From Streptomyces globisporus (GTDB lineage: Bacteria; Actinomycetota; Actinomycetes; Streptomycetales; Streptomycetaceae), in contig BMTG01000029.1 of the NCBI GenBank assembly GCA_014649555.1, positions 1 to 33,457 on the forward strand: a stretch of 33,457 nucleotides of DNA, read 5' to 3'. A program made the translations under genes and the position numbers. Numbering within the stretch: position 1 is the stretch's first letter; each line of letters opens with the position of its first letter. Positions 6,802 to 14,609 of the stretch are shown here, in pieces. The notes beneath the pieces are model-generated. The model saw only the letters and a program-made list of their open reading frames with translations, was not told the DNA's origin and did not search any database.

Positions 6802-9381
6802 TCAGGGAGCTTCAACGGCAGCTCCTTGGGCGGGAATCGAGCTGGCCCGGCGGCGGGTCGGCCACTTCCCGGCCTTGCGGTAGCCCTGGATCTTGGTGTT
6901 GAGCTGAGATCTGTGCATCCCGAGAGCTGCCGCGATGCTGGACTGGGTGACCCGCTCCTTCTCGACCAGCCGGATCACCTCCGCACCGAGTTCAGGCGGA
7001 GGGAGGGCCACGAGCCTCTCCGCTTCGGCCGCCGTGGCGTCACGGTTGGGCTTCGGTGCCCACACCGATTCCCAGGACATCCCACGTTCCTCCAGGGCGC
7101 GCTTCCGGGCCGGGGGCAGTTTCTGCGCCTGGCCGTTGTGCGTCTTCGTTCCGTTGTTGAGGTTGCGGTAGTACATGATCGATTTTCCGAGCGTGTATCC
7201 CTGCTCGTCGACGTAGTCCTTCCGGATCTCCTTGAGGCTGCCGTACCGGGCGACGTACCGGTCGCACGCCTGAAGGAACGCCGTCCACCGGCCCGCTTTT
7301 CCTCCTCGTTCGGGCCTCCAGCCCAGTTCCCGCAGGGAGGCCAGCTCGGCCGGGTCGATGGTGCCGTCCTGCCACTTCTTGCGGTACCTCGCCAGCCGGA
7401 TTCCGAGCGTGTAGCCGTCCTTCGTCTCGTACGCCTTTTTCACTTCCAGGTGCCCGTGCTCGCGGACGTAGTCCATGCAGGCAGTGAAGAGCTGCTGCCA
7501 GACCATGGCGCTGTGGTCCCAGATCATCCCCAGGTCATCGAGGGCCGCCTTCACCGCGGCCGGTGTCTGCTTCGCCCGGACGCGTGTGGTGTTGACCTTG
7601 AGGCCGAGGGAGTAGCCGCTCGGGCTGACGTAGCTCTGGGCGACGTTGAGGTGCCCGTACTCCTCTCGGAAGGCTCGCAGCTCCTTCAGGAACTGGTTCC
7701 ACGGCAAGTTGGTGGTGTCCCAGATCATGCCGATGCCGTCCAGGGCTGCGATGCGTTCGGGGCGCAGCCAGCCCTTGCGCCGGTGCTGGCGGGCGTTGCT
7801 CATCCACTGCCCCAGGGCGAACCCGTCCTGTGTTCTGTAGGCGGAGGGGACGTTCAGGTCGTCGTGGTTCTCGGCGTAGGTGCGTGCGTGCCCGAAGCCC
7901 GTCCACCACGCGGAGGTGGTCTGCTTGACCGTCAGGGCCTTGATGCCGGCCAGGACGTCGTCGCTGGTGCCCGGGGGCAGCTCCACCGTGATCCGGGCGG
8001 GCAGTTGCGGGTTGCTGGTGGTGTCGTGCGACGCCTGGTTGTCCAGCTCGATGCCCAGGGTCTCGTCGTGCGCCCGCAGGGCACGCAATACCTGCCACAG
8101 CACCCGGAAGTCCCCCGGCTCCAGGTCCCCGACCTCTTCGGCGGAGTCGGGGATCACGATCGGCACGATGACCGTGGCGATGCCCTGCTCGTCGCCGGAC
8201 CGGCGCACGGCCCGGCCGACCGCCTGGACGATGTCGACCTGGGAGGTCTTCGGGTGGGTGAAGGCGATGGCGTCCACGGCCGGTACGTCGACGCCTTCGG
8301 ACAGGCAGCGCACGTTCGTCAGCACGGTCCAGCCCGCGGGCCCGCCGGGCGGGGTCCGCAGGGATGCCAGGGCCTCCTCGCGCCGGCGGTGGTCCATGTC
8401 CCCCGAGACCCGCTCGGCGTGGACCACTGCATCGGGGCGGCTGACGGGGGGCAGCCGGTCCAGCGTGGCGGGAAGGGTGCGGGTGAACTCCGCTGCCGCG
8501 TCCAGACGGCTGGAGAAGGCAATGATCCGCCGCAGCCCGTACTGCCGCGCCGCCTGCGCGATCACCGTCTGCGCGGCCAGGACCCGCAGGTCCGGCGTAC
8601 CGGGTCCGTCGACGAGGAGACGCTCGTCCTTGAGGACCAGCAGCAGCTGAGACCGTGTCACCCCGATGACGACGACACGGTAGTCGTCCAGGTATCCCTC
8701 GCGGATCGCGCGCGCCCACGGGTACGCGTAGAGCACCGGCCCGAACACCTCGGTGTCCGACATCGACACGGACCCCAGGATGCTCTGTCCACGTACCTCG
8801 TCGATCCGCGGCGTTGCCGTCATGAACAGACGGCGCCGGGCGGGCAGGAACGCCTCATCCAGAACCCGGCGAGTCGCGTAGTCGAGTCGCCCCGCCAGGT
8901 GGTGCGCCTCGTCCAGCACCAGGAAGTCCGCCGCCGATCCCGCGGCGGACATGGCCTCGGCCAGCCGGCGGGCGGAGAGATAGGTCCCCACGATCAGCCT
9001 GCGCCCGCCCTGTCCCCCCAGCCACTTCGTGATCTCTTCCGGATCGGTACTCACCTGGGCGTCGATGTCCTCAAGGTGCCCGGGGTCGTCGACGACCGTG
9101 TCGTCGGAGCACACGGCGAGCACCGCATCGATCCGGGAAAGGCCGCGCCAGGCCGTCACCGTCTGCGCGACCAGAGAGAGCGAGGGGACCAGCACCACCA
9201 TCAGCCCGTTGCCGGGAACGAGCTTGCTCGCGGCCATGATGGACATCAGAGTCTTCCCGCTGCCGCACGCTGCGTGCAGCTGGCCCCGGCCCCCGCCGGC
9301 CAGTCCGCTGACGATCGCCTCGACTGCCTCCAGCTGGTACGGGCGCAGAACGGGCCCTGCGCTACTGGCGTCGCGGTTCAC
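6802..9381 (-). CDS. SF2 DEAD/DEAH-box helicase with four helicase-associated domains
   Basis: The 859-residue protein starts at GTG 9381 with GGAG seven bases upstream. Helicase motifs are complete: LRPYQLEAVEAI (12-23), Walker A ACGSGKT (38-44), DEAH (157-160), TATPR (188-192), EGVDVPAVD (362-370) and motif VI QAVGRAVRR (386-394). After it come four repeats of the helicase-associated domain, each opening with W and ending near a conserved G-[MW]-x-W (about 492-555, 561-622, 628-688 and 699-770). A C-terminal HTH (VTQSSIAAALGMHRSQLNTKI, 811-831) ends the protein. Such multi-HA helicases are common on streptomycete linear plasmids and chromosome arms. The nucleic-acid substrate is unknown; a role in element maintenance or end processing is inference. 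Confidence 0.88.
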   Translation of the reverse strand: MNRDASSAGPVLRPYQLEAVEAIVSGLAGGGRGQLHAACGSGKTLMSIMAASKLVPGNGLMVVLVPSLSLVAQTVTAWRGLSRIDAVLAVCSDDTVVDDPGHLEDIDAQVSTDPEEITKWLGGQGGRRLIVGTYLSARRLAEAMSAAGSAADFLVLDEAHHLAGRLDYATRRVLDEAFLPARRRLFMTATPRIDEVRGQSILGSVSMSDTEVFGPVLYAYPWARAIREGYLDDYRVVVIGVTRSQLLLVLKDERLLVDGPGTPDLRVLAAQTVIAQAARQYGLRRIIAFSSRLDAAAEFTRTLPATLDRLPPVSRPDAVVHAERVSGDMDHRRREEALASLRTPPGGPAGWTVLTNVRCLSEGVDVPAVDAIAFTHPKTSQVDIVQAVGRAVRRSGDEQGIATVIVPIVIPDSAEEVGDLEPGDFRVLWQVLRALRAHDETLGIELDNQASHDTTSNPQLPARITVELPPGTSDDVLAGIKALTVKQTTSAWWTGFGHARTYAENHDDLNVPSAYRTQDGFALGQWMSNARQHRRKGWLRPERIAALDGIGMIWDTTNLPWNQFLKELRAFREEYGHLNVAQSYVSPSGYSLGLKVNTTRVRAKQTPAAVKAALDDLGMIWDHSAMVWQQLFTACMDYVREHGHLEVKKAYETKDGYTLGIRLARYRKKWQDGTIDPAELASLRELGWRPERGGKAGRWTAFLQACDRYVARYGSLKEIRKDYVDEQGYTLGKSIMYYRNLNNGTKTHNGQAQKLPPARKRALEERGMSWESVWAPKPNRDATAAEAERLVALPPPELGAEVIRLVEKERVTQSSIAAALGMHRSQLNTKIQGYRKAGKWPTRRRASSIPAQGAAVEAP

Positions 9382-9557
9382 TGTGCCTCTCCTTCTGTGA
9401 GCTGATCAGGTGGCTGCGCCCCGGTACGGTTCGGGCGAACAGCAGGGCCGTCGGGTAAACGGCCGGGCCAGATGGCCGGTCACCGCCTTCGCGGCGTCCG
9501 TCGGGCGGATGCGACCTTGGCCGGAGGGTCGGGATGTGGCTGCGCGGCCCTTGGCGG

Positions 9558-10085
9558 CTACTCCTTGACGGGGAGTGCGGCGACGTTGCCGCACTGGCAG
9601 GCGTCGATCACCGCGAGGGCCTGCCCCCGGCTGAAGCTGCGGCACGCCTCGGCGAGGAGGGCGGGCTCCACCATTTCGTCCAGCTCGGCGTCCTCGACCT
9701 CCTGGGCCAGGATCTCGCCGGGCTGCTCGATCCATAGGACGTCGATGATCGTCCCGCGTACGAGCCAGGCCAAGGCCTCCCACTGGAGCGCGGCGAGCGG
9801 TGGCAGCGTCTCCCTCTCGGCGGCCAGCAGCCTCTCCAGGGTGTCGGGCGGGAGCGTACGGCCCGAAGTGCTGGGGGCGTTGCGGGCACGGGCTATGGCC
9901 TGCGAGATCGTCTTCTCCGACACCCCGAGTTCTTCGGCGAGCTGCCGCGGTCCGCCCCGGCCGCGGCGAACCGCCTCGTCGTAGATCGCCCGGGCCTTGT
10001 CGTCGGCGCCGGCGGCACGCTCGTTGTTGCCGTGCTCGATGCGGGCGTTGGCCGCGTCCAGCAGCCGGTGGAATGCGGATGACAT
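9558..10085 (-). CDS. HTH domain protein (175 aa)
   Basis: The product starts at ATG 10085 behind AAGGAG. Residues 42-68 read RGGPRQLAEELGVSEKTISQ, continuing AIARARN, a clear helix-turn-helix of the sigma/Xre-like kind. The C-terminal half is acidic and helical (PGEILAQEVEDAELDEMVEP) and ends with a CQC pair. The gene lies 176 bp upstream of the helicase start and 68 bp downstream of the acidic 208-residue gene, all on the minus strand, so it may be co-transcribed with the latter. It may regulate this cluster; the target is unknown. Confidence 0.7.
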   Translation of the reverse strand: MSSAFHRLLDAANARIEHGNNERAAGADDKARAIYDEAVRRGRGGPRQLAEELGVSEKTISQAIARARNAPSTSGRTLPPDTLERLLAAERETLPPLAALQWEALAWLVRGTIIDVLWIEQPGEILAQEVEDAELDEMVEPALLAEACRSFSRGQALAVIDACQCGNVAALPVKE

Positions 10086-10153
10086 CGGTGGTGCTCCTTC
10101 GACGAGGGGATGCCCCGCCCCCAGCGCGGGAGCGGGGCATTCCGGAGAGGGTG

Positions 10154-10780
10154 TCAGGCGGACTGCTCGGCGAGTTCGGCACGCAGACCGCGCAGGTACT
10201 CGTCCAGGCCGTGGACCACGGCGACCGGACTCTCACCGCACTCGGCGAGGTCCCCGGTGATCTTCGCGGCAATCTCGTCGAGGCGCTCGGAGGTCGTCCC
10301 GGCGGTGATCCCGTACTCCTCGGCCTCATAGCCGTTCGTCGCACCATCGACGCCCCATACGCCCACCAGGTCGCCGTCGCCGAAGCCCTGGAACTCGATC
10401 CTCTTGCCGCCGTAACCCAGTCCCAGGTGCTCCTCGATCTCCGCCTCGGCGGCCCGCGCGTCGTCTCCGAGGCGGGCGACCATGTTGTTGCCGTCCCAGA
10501 TCTCTTCCCAGTCGGCGAGCATCCGCGCTGCCAGCGGCGCGATCTCCTCCATCACCCGGTTCGCCGCCTCGCCGGTCAGCACCGGGATCGCGTAGCGGCG
10601 CTCGAAGCCGTGACGAACGGCGGCCGGTGAGCCGCTGCCGACCTCGGCGTCGTAGTCGGCAAGCAGGGACTCCTGCTGCAAGTCGAGTTCGATGTACGTG
10701 CCCTGCGGCTCACTCTGTCCGTCATAGTGGCGATACAGCTCGTCCGGCTCGGTGCAGCGGATGATCTTTACGTCAGTCAC
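10154..10780 (-). CDS. Acidic hypothetical protein (208 aa)
   Basis: MTDVKIIRCTEPDELYRHYDGQ begins a highly acidic protein with no membrane segment and no domain I recognise. Short hydrophobic strands (GTYIELDLQQ, AAVRHGFERRYAIPVLTG) alternate with acidic helices, and the C-terminus (VVHGLDEYLRGLRAELAE) is helical. It is the first gene after the strong promoter-operator at 10863-10906 and is followed by the HTH gene at 9558-10085. Position and acidity would fit a DNA-mimic or regulator partner, but that is speculation. Confidence 0.6.
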   Translation of the reverse strand: MTDVKIIRCTEPDELYRHYDGQSEPQGTYIELDLQQESLLADYDAEVGSGSPAAVRHGFERRYAIPVLTGEAANRVMEEIAPLAARMLADWEEIWDGNNMVARLGDDARAAEAEIEEHLGLGYGGKRIEFQGFGDGDLVGVWGVDGATNGYEAEEYGITAGTTSERLDEIAAKITGDLAECGESPVAVVHGLDEYLRGLRAELAEQSA

Positions 10781-10826
10781 GGATACCCTCCGGTGTTGTC
10801 GGGAGGCCCCTTACTGGCCGCCCGGC

Positions 10827-10860
10827 GGGGTGTCAGAGGGCTGGACCCCTCTGACACCCC
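10827..10860 (-). other. Perfect 14-bp stem-loop at the likely 5' end of a transcript
   Basis: GGGGTGTCAGAGGG (10827-10840) pairs perfectly with CCCTCTGACACCCC (10847-10860) around a 6-nt loop. It lies between the promoter at 10863-10891 and the gene at 10154-10780. If transcription starts about 7 bases past the -10 box, the stem forms the extreme 5' end of the mRNA. It could stabilise the message, or it could be the terminator of the protease gene ending at 10929. There is no T-run on either strand. Confidence 0.6.
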
Positions 10861-10862
10861 AC

Positions 10863-10906
10863 ACGCTACTTACCCCTAGGGGTAAGTGCAACCCCTAGGG
10901 GTAAGT
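10863..10906 (-). promoter_or_regulatory. Promoter with palindromic operator in the spacer, plus a second operator copy
   Basis: On the minus strand a -35 box TTGCAC (10891-10886) and a -10 box TAGCGT (10868-10863) are separated by exactly 17 bp. That spacer is the palindrome core TTACCCCTAGGGGTAAG; the full 20-bp palindrome spans 10868-10887. A second copy sharing ACCCCTAGGGGTAAGT lies at 10891-10906, with centres 19 bp apart. A repressor bound here would block RNA polymerase directly. The C4-TA-G4 core recalls CsoR-type metal-sensor sites, but no metal gene is nearby. Confidence 0.6.
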
Positions 10907-10928
10907 TCGGGAATCGACGCGCTCCTCA

Positions 10929-11837
10929 TCACGCACGTGGCGCACAGCTTCGTGCGCTGGGAGCGGCCCAGCGGGCCATCCACAGGCGCAGCCGCGTCGG
11001 CGGGTGGCTGATCAGGCCAAGCAGCGAGAAGCCCCACCTGCGCAGCGGCGGTACGGCACGTCGTCTGTCGAGTTCCTGTCGCCAGCAGGCGACGGCTGTC
11101 TCCCGGCCGCACCGGTTGTTGGCGGCCCGGTCGCACGCGAGCTCGCCCCACCACTGGTAGGCGGCCCAGGCCACAGCGATCCCGCCAAGCGCCAGGGCCG
11201 CGTCCGCGAGGGGGAGCTGTCCGGCGCACAGCGCCGCGGCCGTCAGGGTGACCGTGCCCGCGGCGAGACGTTTCCGGCCGTCCTGGCGCCGCAGGTGGGC
11301 GAGTTCGTGCTCAAGGATGTGTGGCAGCTCGGCACTGCGGTCGGGCTCCAGCCAGCCGTAGCCGAGAGCCACGTGCCCGCGATCCCCCGCCCTCACCGAG
11401 CTCGCATCCTCCCAGGAACCGATGCGGCCGCCCGCCAGTGCGAACGTGACAGCGGCCATGCCGGTCTCGGCCGCGAACTCCGAGACCCGCTGTTCCACCC
11501 GCATCATCTGCCCGATCAGGAACGCGGAGTTCTCGTCGCCCGGGTCCGGCTCCGTGCGGGCCAGTGAGCGCCGGTAGGCGCCCCACGTCATGTCATGCGC
11601 GGCCGCCCCCAGCCACACGGCCTCCTTGAGACACACGATCCCCCACAAGGCCCAGCCCACTCCGGCCGAGAACGCGAGCACCACCAGGGCAGGCGCATCC
11701 ACCGTTCCGCGTGCTCGGACACCCGCCATCCAGCACAGCAGCAGCACCACCAGGATGACGGGACCGCCGCGGCGAATCTGCTTCCTCAGCCGGAGCGCGA
11801 ACTCGGGGCACACCCAGGAGCGCTCTCGCCGGGTCAC
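10929..11837 (-). CDS. M48-family membrane metallopeptidase
   Basis: The 302-residue protein has two N-terminal membrane segments (about 26-40 and 49-70). The zinc-protease motif HELAH is at 177-181 (LPHILEHELAHLRRQDGRKR), and GELACDRAA follows, whose E232 would be the third zinc ligand. A further hydrophobic pair lies between them (about 193-230). This matches HtpX/M48-type integral membrane proteases with a cytoplasmic active site. Its start overlaps the stop of the Mrr-type nuclease gene by 4 bp, so the two are translationally coupled. The substrate is unknown; membrane protein quality control is the usual family role. Confidence 0.82.
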   Translation of the reverse strand: MTRRERSWVCPEFALRLRKQIRRGGPVILVVLLLCWMAGVRARGTVDAPALVVLAFSAGVGWALWGIVCLKEAVWLGAAAHDMTWGAYRRSLARTEPDPGDENSAFLIGQMMRVEQRVSEFAAETGMAAVTFALAGGRIGSWEDASSVRAGDRGHVALGYGWLEPDRSAELPHILEHELAHLRRQDGRKRLAAGTVTLTAAALCAGQLPLADAALALGGIAVAWAAYQWWGELACDRAANNRCGRETAVACWRQELDRRRAVPPLRRWGFSLLGLISHPPTRLRLWMARWAAPSARSCAPRA

Positions 11838-12559
11838 CGGCCGCTCCGTGGTTGGGGGATTCTCGGCAGGAGTTCCCAGAGCGGGCGGTTGCCGCTCGCC
11901 CAGGTGGCGAGGACGCGCCGGTCGGCGAGGTGCATGTGCAGCTGCTGGGCGAGGGGTGCGCAGCGGGTGGAGAAGCGGCCGTTGGTGACGACGAGGACGA
12001 CGTCGGCTCCGTAGAGCTGGCGGGCGGTGCCGTTGACGCGCTGGAGGTCGGGGGTGCCGACCGCGGCTCCGCGGTCACCGTCCTTGCGGTGCTTGCACTG
12101 GATGACCCAGGTGCGTCCGAGGGGGTCGGTGGCCAGGACGTCGGCACCGTTGTCGCCGGCCCCGCCGATCTGCCGGGCGTCGGTGCACCCGTCGCGGAGC
12201 ATGAGGTCGCGGATCGCGTACTCGAAGTCGCGGTGGTGCAGGGCGTCGAGCTCCGGAAGTCCGTAGCGCAGGGCCTGTTGCCGCACGCGTGCCCATGTCC
12301 GCTGCTGCTGGAGCCGATGGGCCCACCCCGCTCCCCCGATCAGGGCGAGCGCTCCCAGGACGATCAGGACCCACCAGTTCACCAGGAGCCAGGAGACCAG
12401 AGCCCAGGCAGCGGCGACGGCAAGGGCCACGACGGCGAACGTCACCTGTGCGTCGCGTTCCCGCTGGCGGCGCGAGCGCGAGGAGCGGCGGCGCGGGGCT
12501 GGGCGGCGTGGGTTGCGCCGCGGTGCGGGGCGTCGGCGGGCGGGGCGGCGGGTGGTCAT
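11834..12559 (-). CDS. Membrane-anchored Mrr-type restriction endonuclease domain protein
   Basis: The 241-residue protein opens with an Arg/Pro-rich basic tail (1-36), then two adjacent membrane segments (about 39-60 and 62-78), then a PD-(D/E)XK nuclease domain. The catalytic pattern is E113 in the first helix (DFEYAIRDLM), D136-x-GAD140, and Q154-x-K156 in WVIQCKH, as in Mrr/RecB-like endonucleases. Such membrane-tethered Mrr proteins are common in actinomycetes and may cut incoming or modified DNA at the membrane; that role is inference. The gene sits in a tight minus-strand operon between a small membrane protein (17 bp away) and the coupled M48 protease. Confidence 0.8.
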   Translation of the reverse strand: MTTRRPARRRPAPRRNPRRPAPRRRSSRSRRQRERDAQVTFAVVALAVAAAWALVSWLLVNWWVLIVLGALALIGGAGWAHRLQQQRTWARVRQQALRYGLPELDALHHRDFEYAIRDLMLRDGCTDARQIGGAGDNGADVLATDPLGRTWVIQCKHRKDGDRGAAVGTPDLQRVNGTARQLYGADVVLVVTNGRFSTRCAPLAQQLHMHLADRRVLATWASGNRPLWELLPRIPQPRSGR

Positions 12560-12575
12560 CGGGGGGCTCCGGGGT

Positions 12576-12785
12576 TCAGCGGGTGGAGTCGGTGATGCCG
12601 GAGGCGAGCTGCCCGACGAAGTCGAGAATTCCTTCGCCCACCGGGGTCGGGGCGATGACGACGCCGAGAGCGAGCACGATGATCACGGTGAGCTTCTCGT
12701 CGTTGCGGCTTCGGGCCTCGGTGCGGCGGCGCAGTCGGAGGAGGACGATGACGGCGAGCAGCACTCCGACGTTGATGGTCAGCAT
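12576..12785 (-). CDS. Small membrane protein (69 aa)
   Basis: MLTINVGVLLAVIVLLRLRRR is a signal-anchor-like start, followed by a charged loop and a second hydrophobic segment (LTVIIVLALGVVIAPTPVG). Two membrane spans with the intervening Arg/Lys-rich loop on the cytoplasmic side are predicted. It is the first gene of the minus-strand operon with the Mrr-type nuclease and M48 protease. Function is unknown. Confidence 0.6.
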   Translation of the reverse strand: MLTINVGVLLAVIVLLRLRRRTEARSRNDEKLTVIIVLALGVVIAPTPVGEGILDFVGQLASGITDSTR

Positions 12786-12923
12786 CCGTCCCGCCCCTGG
12801 TCAGCCTCAGTCTCGTTCTGCCTCCCCTTGTACCTGCAATCCGCATCGTCGTGCCTGGCAGTTGCCGGATGATGACGCAAAGCGACTGGTTGGCCGGATC
12901 CGTTGCGGCGGGGGTGACCGTCG

Positions 12924-12952
12924 GCGGTCCCCGAGGACTCCTCGGGGGCCGC
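12924..12952 (-). terminator. Hairpin terminator after the 120-aa membrane-protein gene
   Basis: GCGG-T-CCCCGAGG (12924-12936) pairs with CCTCGGGG-G-CCGC (12940-12952) around a 3-nt loop; only T12928 and G12948 are out of the perfect pairing. It lies 16 bp past the stop at 12968. Streptomycete terminators often lack a T-run. Confidence 0.6.
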
Positions 12953-12967
12953 TGATGTGAGGCGGGG

Positions 12968-13330
12968 TCACGGCCCGTGGCCGGCGGGCCTGCCGTCGGC
13001 CGCGGGCCCCGGCACAGGTGGTGCCGAGGAGCTGTCTCGGGGCACGGGACGGGCGTCTGCTGCGGGGTACTCGACGCCCCGGATGCCGCCTCCGAGGTAG
13101 CCGCCGATCGCGATGGCCGCCGCCGCAGCGGTGATGGCGTACACGAGCCGCTCGCCCTTGGTCGCCTGAGAGGCGGATCCGGGAGCCGGGGCCGTTTTCC
13201 GGTAGACGAGCCAGGCGAGCACCAGTGCACCGGCAGCGACGAATGCGGTGAACAGATCGAACGTCACAGCGGGCAAGGGCGCCGTTTCCTGGGCGGCGGC
13301 CGCCAAGGTGACGCCATCGATGTCGAACAT
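12968..13330 (-). CDS. Small two-span membrane protein (120 aa)
   Basis: ATG at 13330 follows a GGAGGT site. The first hydrophobic span is LFTAFVAAGALVLAWLVY (about 26-43); the second is LVYAITAAAAAIAIGGYLGGG (about 62-82). A loop with basic residues lies between and a Pro/Ala-rich tail (PVPRDSSSAPPVPGPAADGR) follows. I recall comparable small membrane proteins on streptomycete plasmids but know no function. It is divergent from the gene at 13491 and separated from the next minus-strand gene by a terminator. Confidence 0.6.
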   Translation of the reverse strand: MFDIDGVTLAAAAQETAPLPAVTFDLFTAFVAAGALVLAWLVYRKTAPAPGSASQATKGERLVYAITAAAAAIAIGGYLGGGIRGVEYPAADARPVPRDSSSAPPVPGPAADGRPAGHGP

Positions 13331-13478
13331 GGTGGGACCTCCGGTGAGTTGGGATCGTCACGATGGAGGACGCGGGGGTTAGCCCCGCAAGCCCTCGTCC
13401 CGTGGAGAGCCCACAGGACCGCAAACACCGGATCGCGGAGAGGAAGAAAAGTGGACCCCGGCCGCGTGTGAAGACGCC

Positions 13479-13491
13479 TAGCCTCGAAGCG
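13479..13491 (+). promoter_or_regulatory. Possible leaderless promoter (-10) directly before a GTG start
   Basis: TAGCCT (13479-13484) ends six bases before the GTG at 13491, the spacing expected when transcription starts at the initiation codon. No ribosome binding site precedes the GTG. No convincing -35 box is visible, so this is a weak call. Confidence 0.3.
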
Positions 13492-14513
13492 TGACCCGTG
13501 ACAACAAGCCTCCCCACGCGTTCCGGCCCGTAAGGCGGGCCCTGGACGCCGCTGGCTACGGCCCGGACGTCTACGGGGACAAGAGGTTCCTCCTGGACTA
13601 CAACGAGGGCTTCATCCCGAAGCTGACCGCGGACGCCAAGGCCGAGGAGTTCGACAACGCAGTGCTGGCCGCCGAACTCTGCGCCCGGGCCCGTACCTAC
13701 GGCCAGCCGTGCCCGGCGCTGAAAGTGAGGTGGCTGGCGATGAACCCGGACCCCGGCGCCACCCACGAGCTGCGCGCGGCACTGCGGAAAGGCGTCGAGA
13801 ACCTCCTGAAGCGACCTGACGGGCCGCCGCCCCCTCGCATCAACGTCCACTCCCACCGGGCCATCGAGTCGCTGCTTCCGCTGTCCCCCGAGCCGGTGCT
13901 GGGAATGTTCGCCCACATCGGCCAGGCCGGCGGATTCAGCCACGGCGAGATCGTCGCGTTCCTGAAGGACGTGCAGGAAACCCCCAGGGCGAAGCCCGGC
14001 GTCTGGAAAGCCAATCTGCGCGAGGCGTTCGGGATCATGTGCGCCAATATGGGGCCCTCCCTCCACGAGAACCCGCTGGAACGGGATCTCCTGGAAGATG
14101 CTTTCCTCGCGGCCAACCCGCGGGCGGTACGCCTGCGCGAGCTGCTGAATCACAAACCGAAGTCCACGCCCGACAGCGACAACGGCATTGCCAGCCTCCT
14201 TGACATGGTCAGCACGGACAACCTCACCGACACGGACCGCGCGTTGAGGCTGCTTGATGAGAGCGACGACGTTGTCCTGCGGGCCACCGTGCTGGTGGTC
14301 GGGCGGGCGCGGCGCACGGGGGGCTTTCCGCACGAGGAGCACCACCTCCAGCGGTGCCGGGTGGCGGCCAATTGGGACGCGCTCATCACGTGCCAGATCC
14401 TCGACCCGCGCACCTTCGCGTGGTGGATGGCCGCCAATGGGGACTTCCGTCCCCTCCGCAGTGTCGCCACAGGGTTCATAGTCGAAGTGGCCCGCCGCGC
14501 AGGGATGGCGTGA
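13491..14513 (+). CDS. Hypothetical protein (340 aa)
   Basis: This soluble protein has normal codon use and no membrane segment or recognised motif. It is mostly helical, with repeated Leu/Ala-rich helices (VLAAELCARARTYG, ELRAALRKGVENLLKRPDG, IVAFLKDVQETPRA) suggestive of a helical-repeat fold. The GTG start is supported by the reading frame and possibly by a leaderless promoter. It is the only plus-strand gene between the nuclease/protease operon and the replication module, and it is convergent with the DciA-like gene. Function unknown. Confidence 0.65.
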   Translation: MTRDNKPPHAFRPVRRALDAAGYGPDVYGDKRFLLDYNEGFIPKLTADAKAEEFDNAVLAAELCARARTYGQPCPALKVRWLAMNPDPGATHELRAALRKGVENLLKRPDGPPPPRINVHSHRAIESLLPLSPEPVLGMFAHIGQAGGFSHGEIVAFLKDVQETPRAKPGVWKANLREAFGIMCANMGPSLHENPLERDLLEDAFLAANPRAVRLRELLNHKPKSTPDSDNGIASLLDMVSTDNLTDTDRALRLLDESDDVVLRATVLVVGRARRTGGFPHEEHHLQRCRVAANWDALITCQILDPRTFAWWMAANGDFRPLRSVATGFIVEVARRAGMA

Positions 14514-14609
14514 ACCTGTCCGGGTCTGCGTCTCGGCAGTACGCCGCGCGCTCGGCACTCAGCCGACCGAAGGCGAGAACTGCCCTGCCCGGGCCCTCTG
14601 CTCCCCCGC

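Noticed and set aside
6826-9405. An 859-codon plus-strand open frame opposite the helicase
   Set aside because: It is the antisense shadow of a gene with all SF2 motifs; GC-rich third positions create long false frames on the opposite strand, and the translation has no domain.
10868-10906. Calling the palindromes a copper (CsoR) operator
   Set aside because: The core resembles CsoR sites, but no CsoR, copper ATPase or chaperone gene is in the window.
12807-14558. A 583-codon minus-strand open frame
   Set aside because: It is mostly antisense to the plus-strand gene at 13491 and partly opposite the 120-aa gene region; no ribosome site and the composition is shadow-like.
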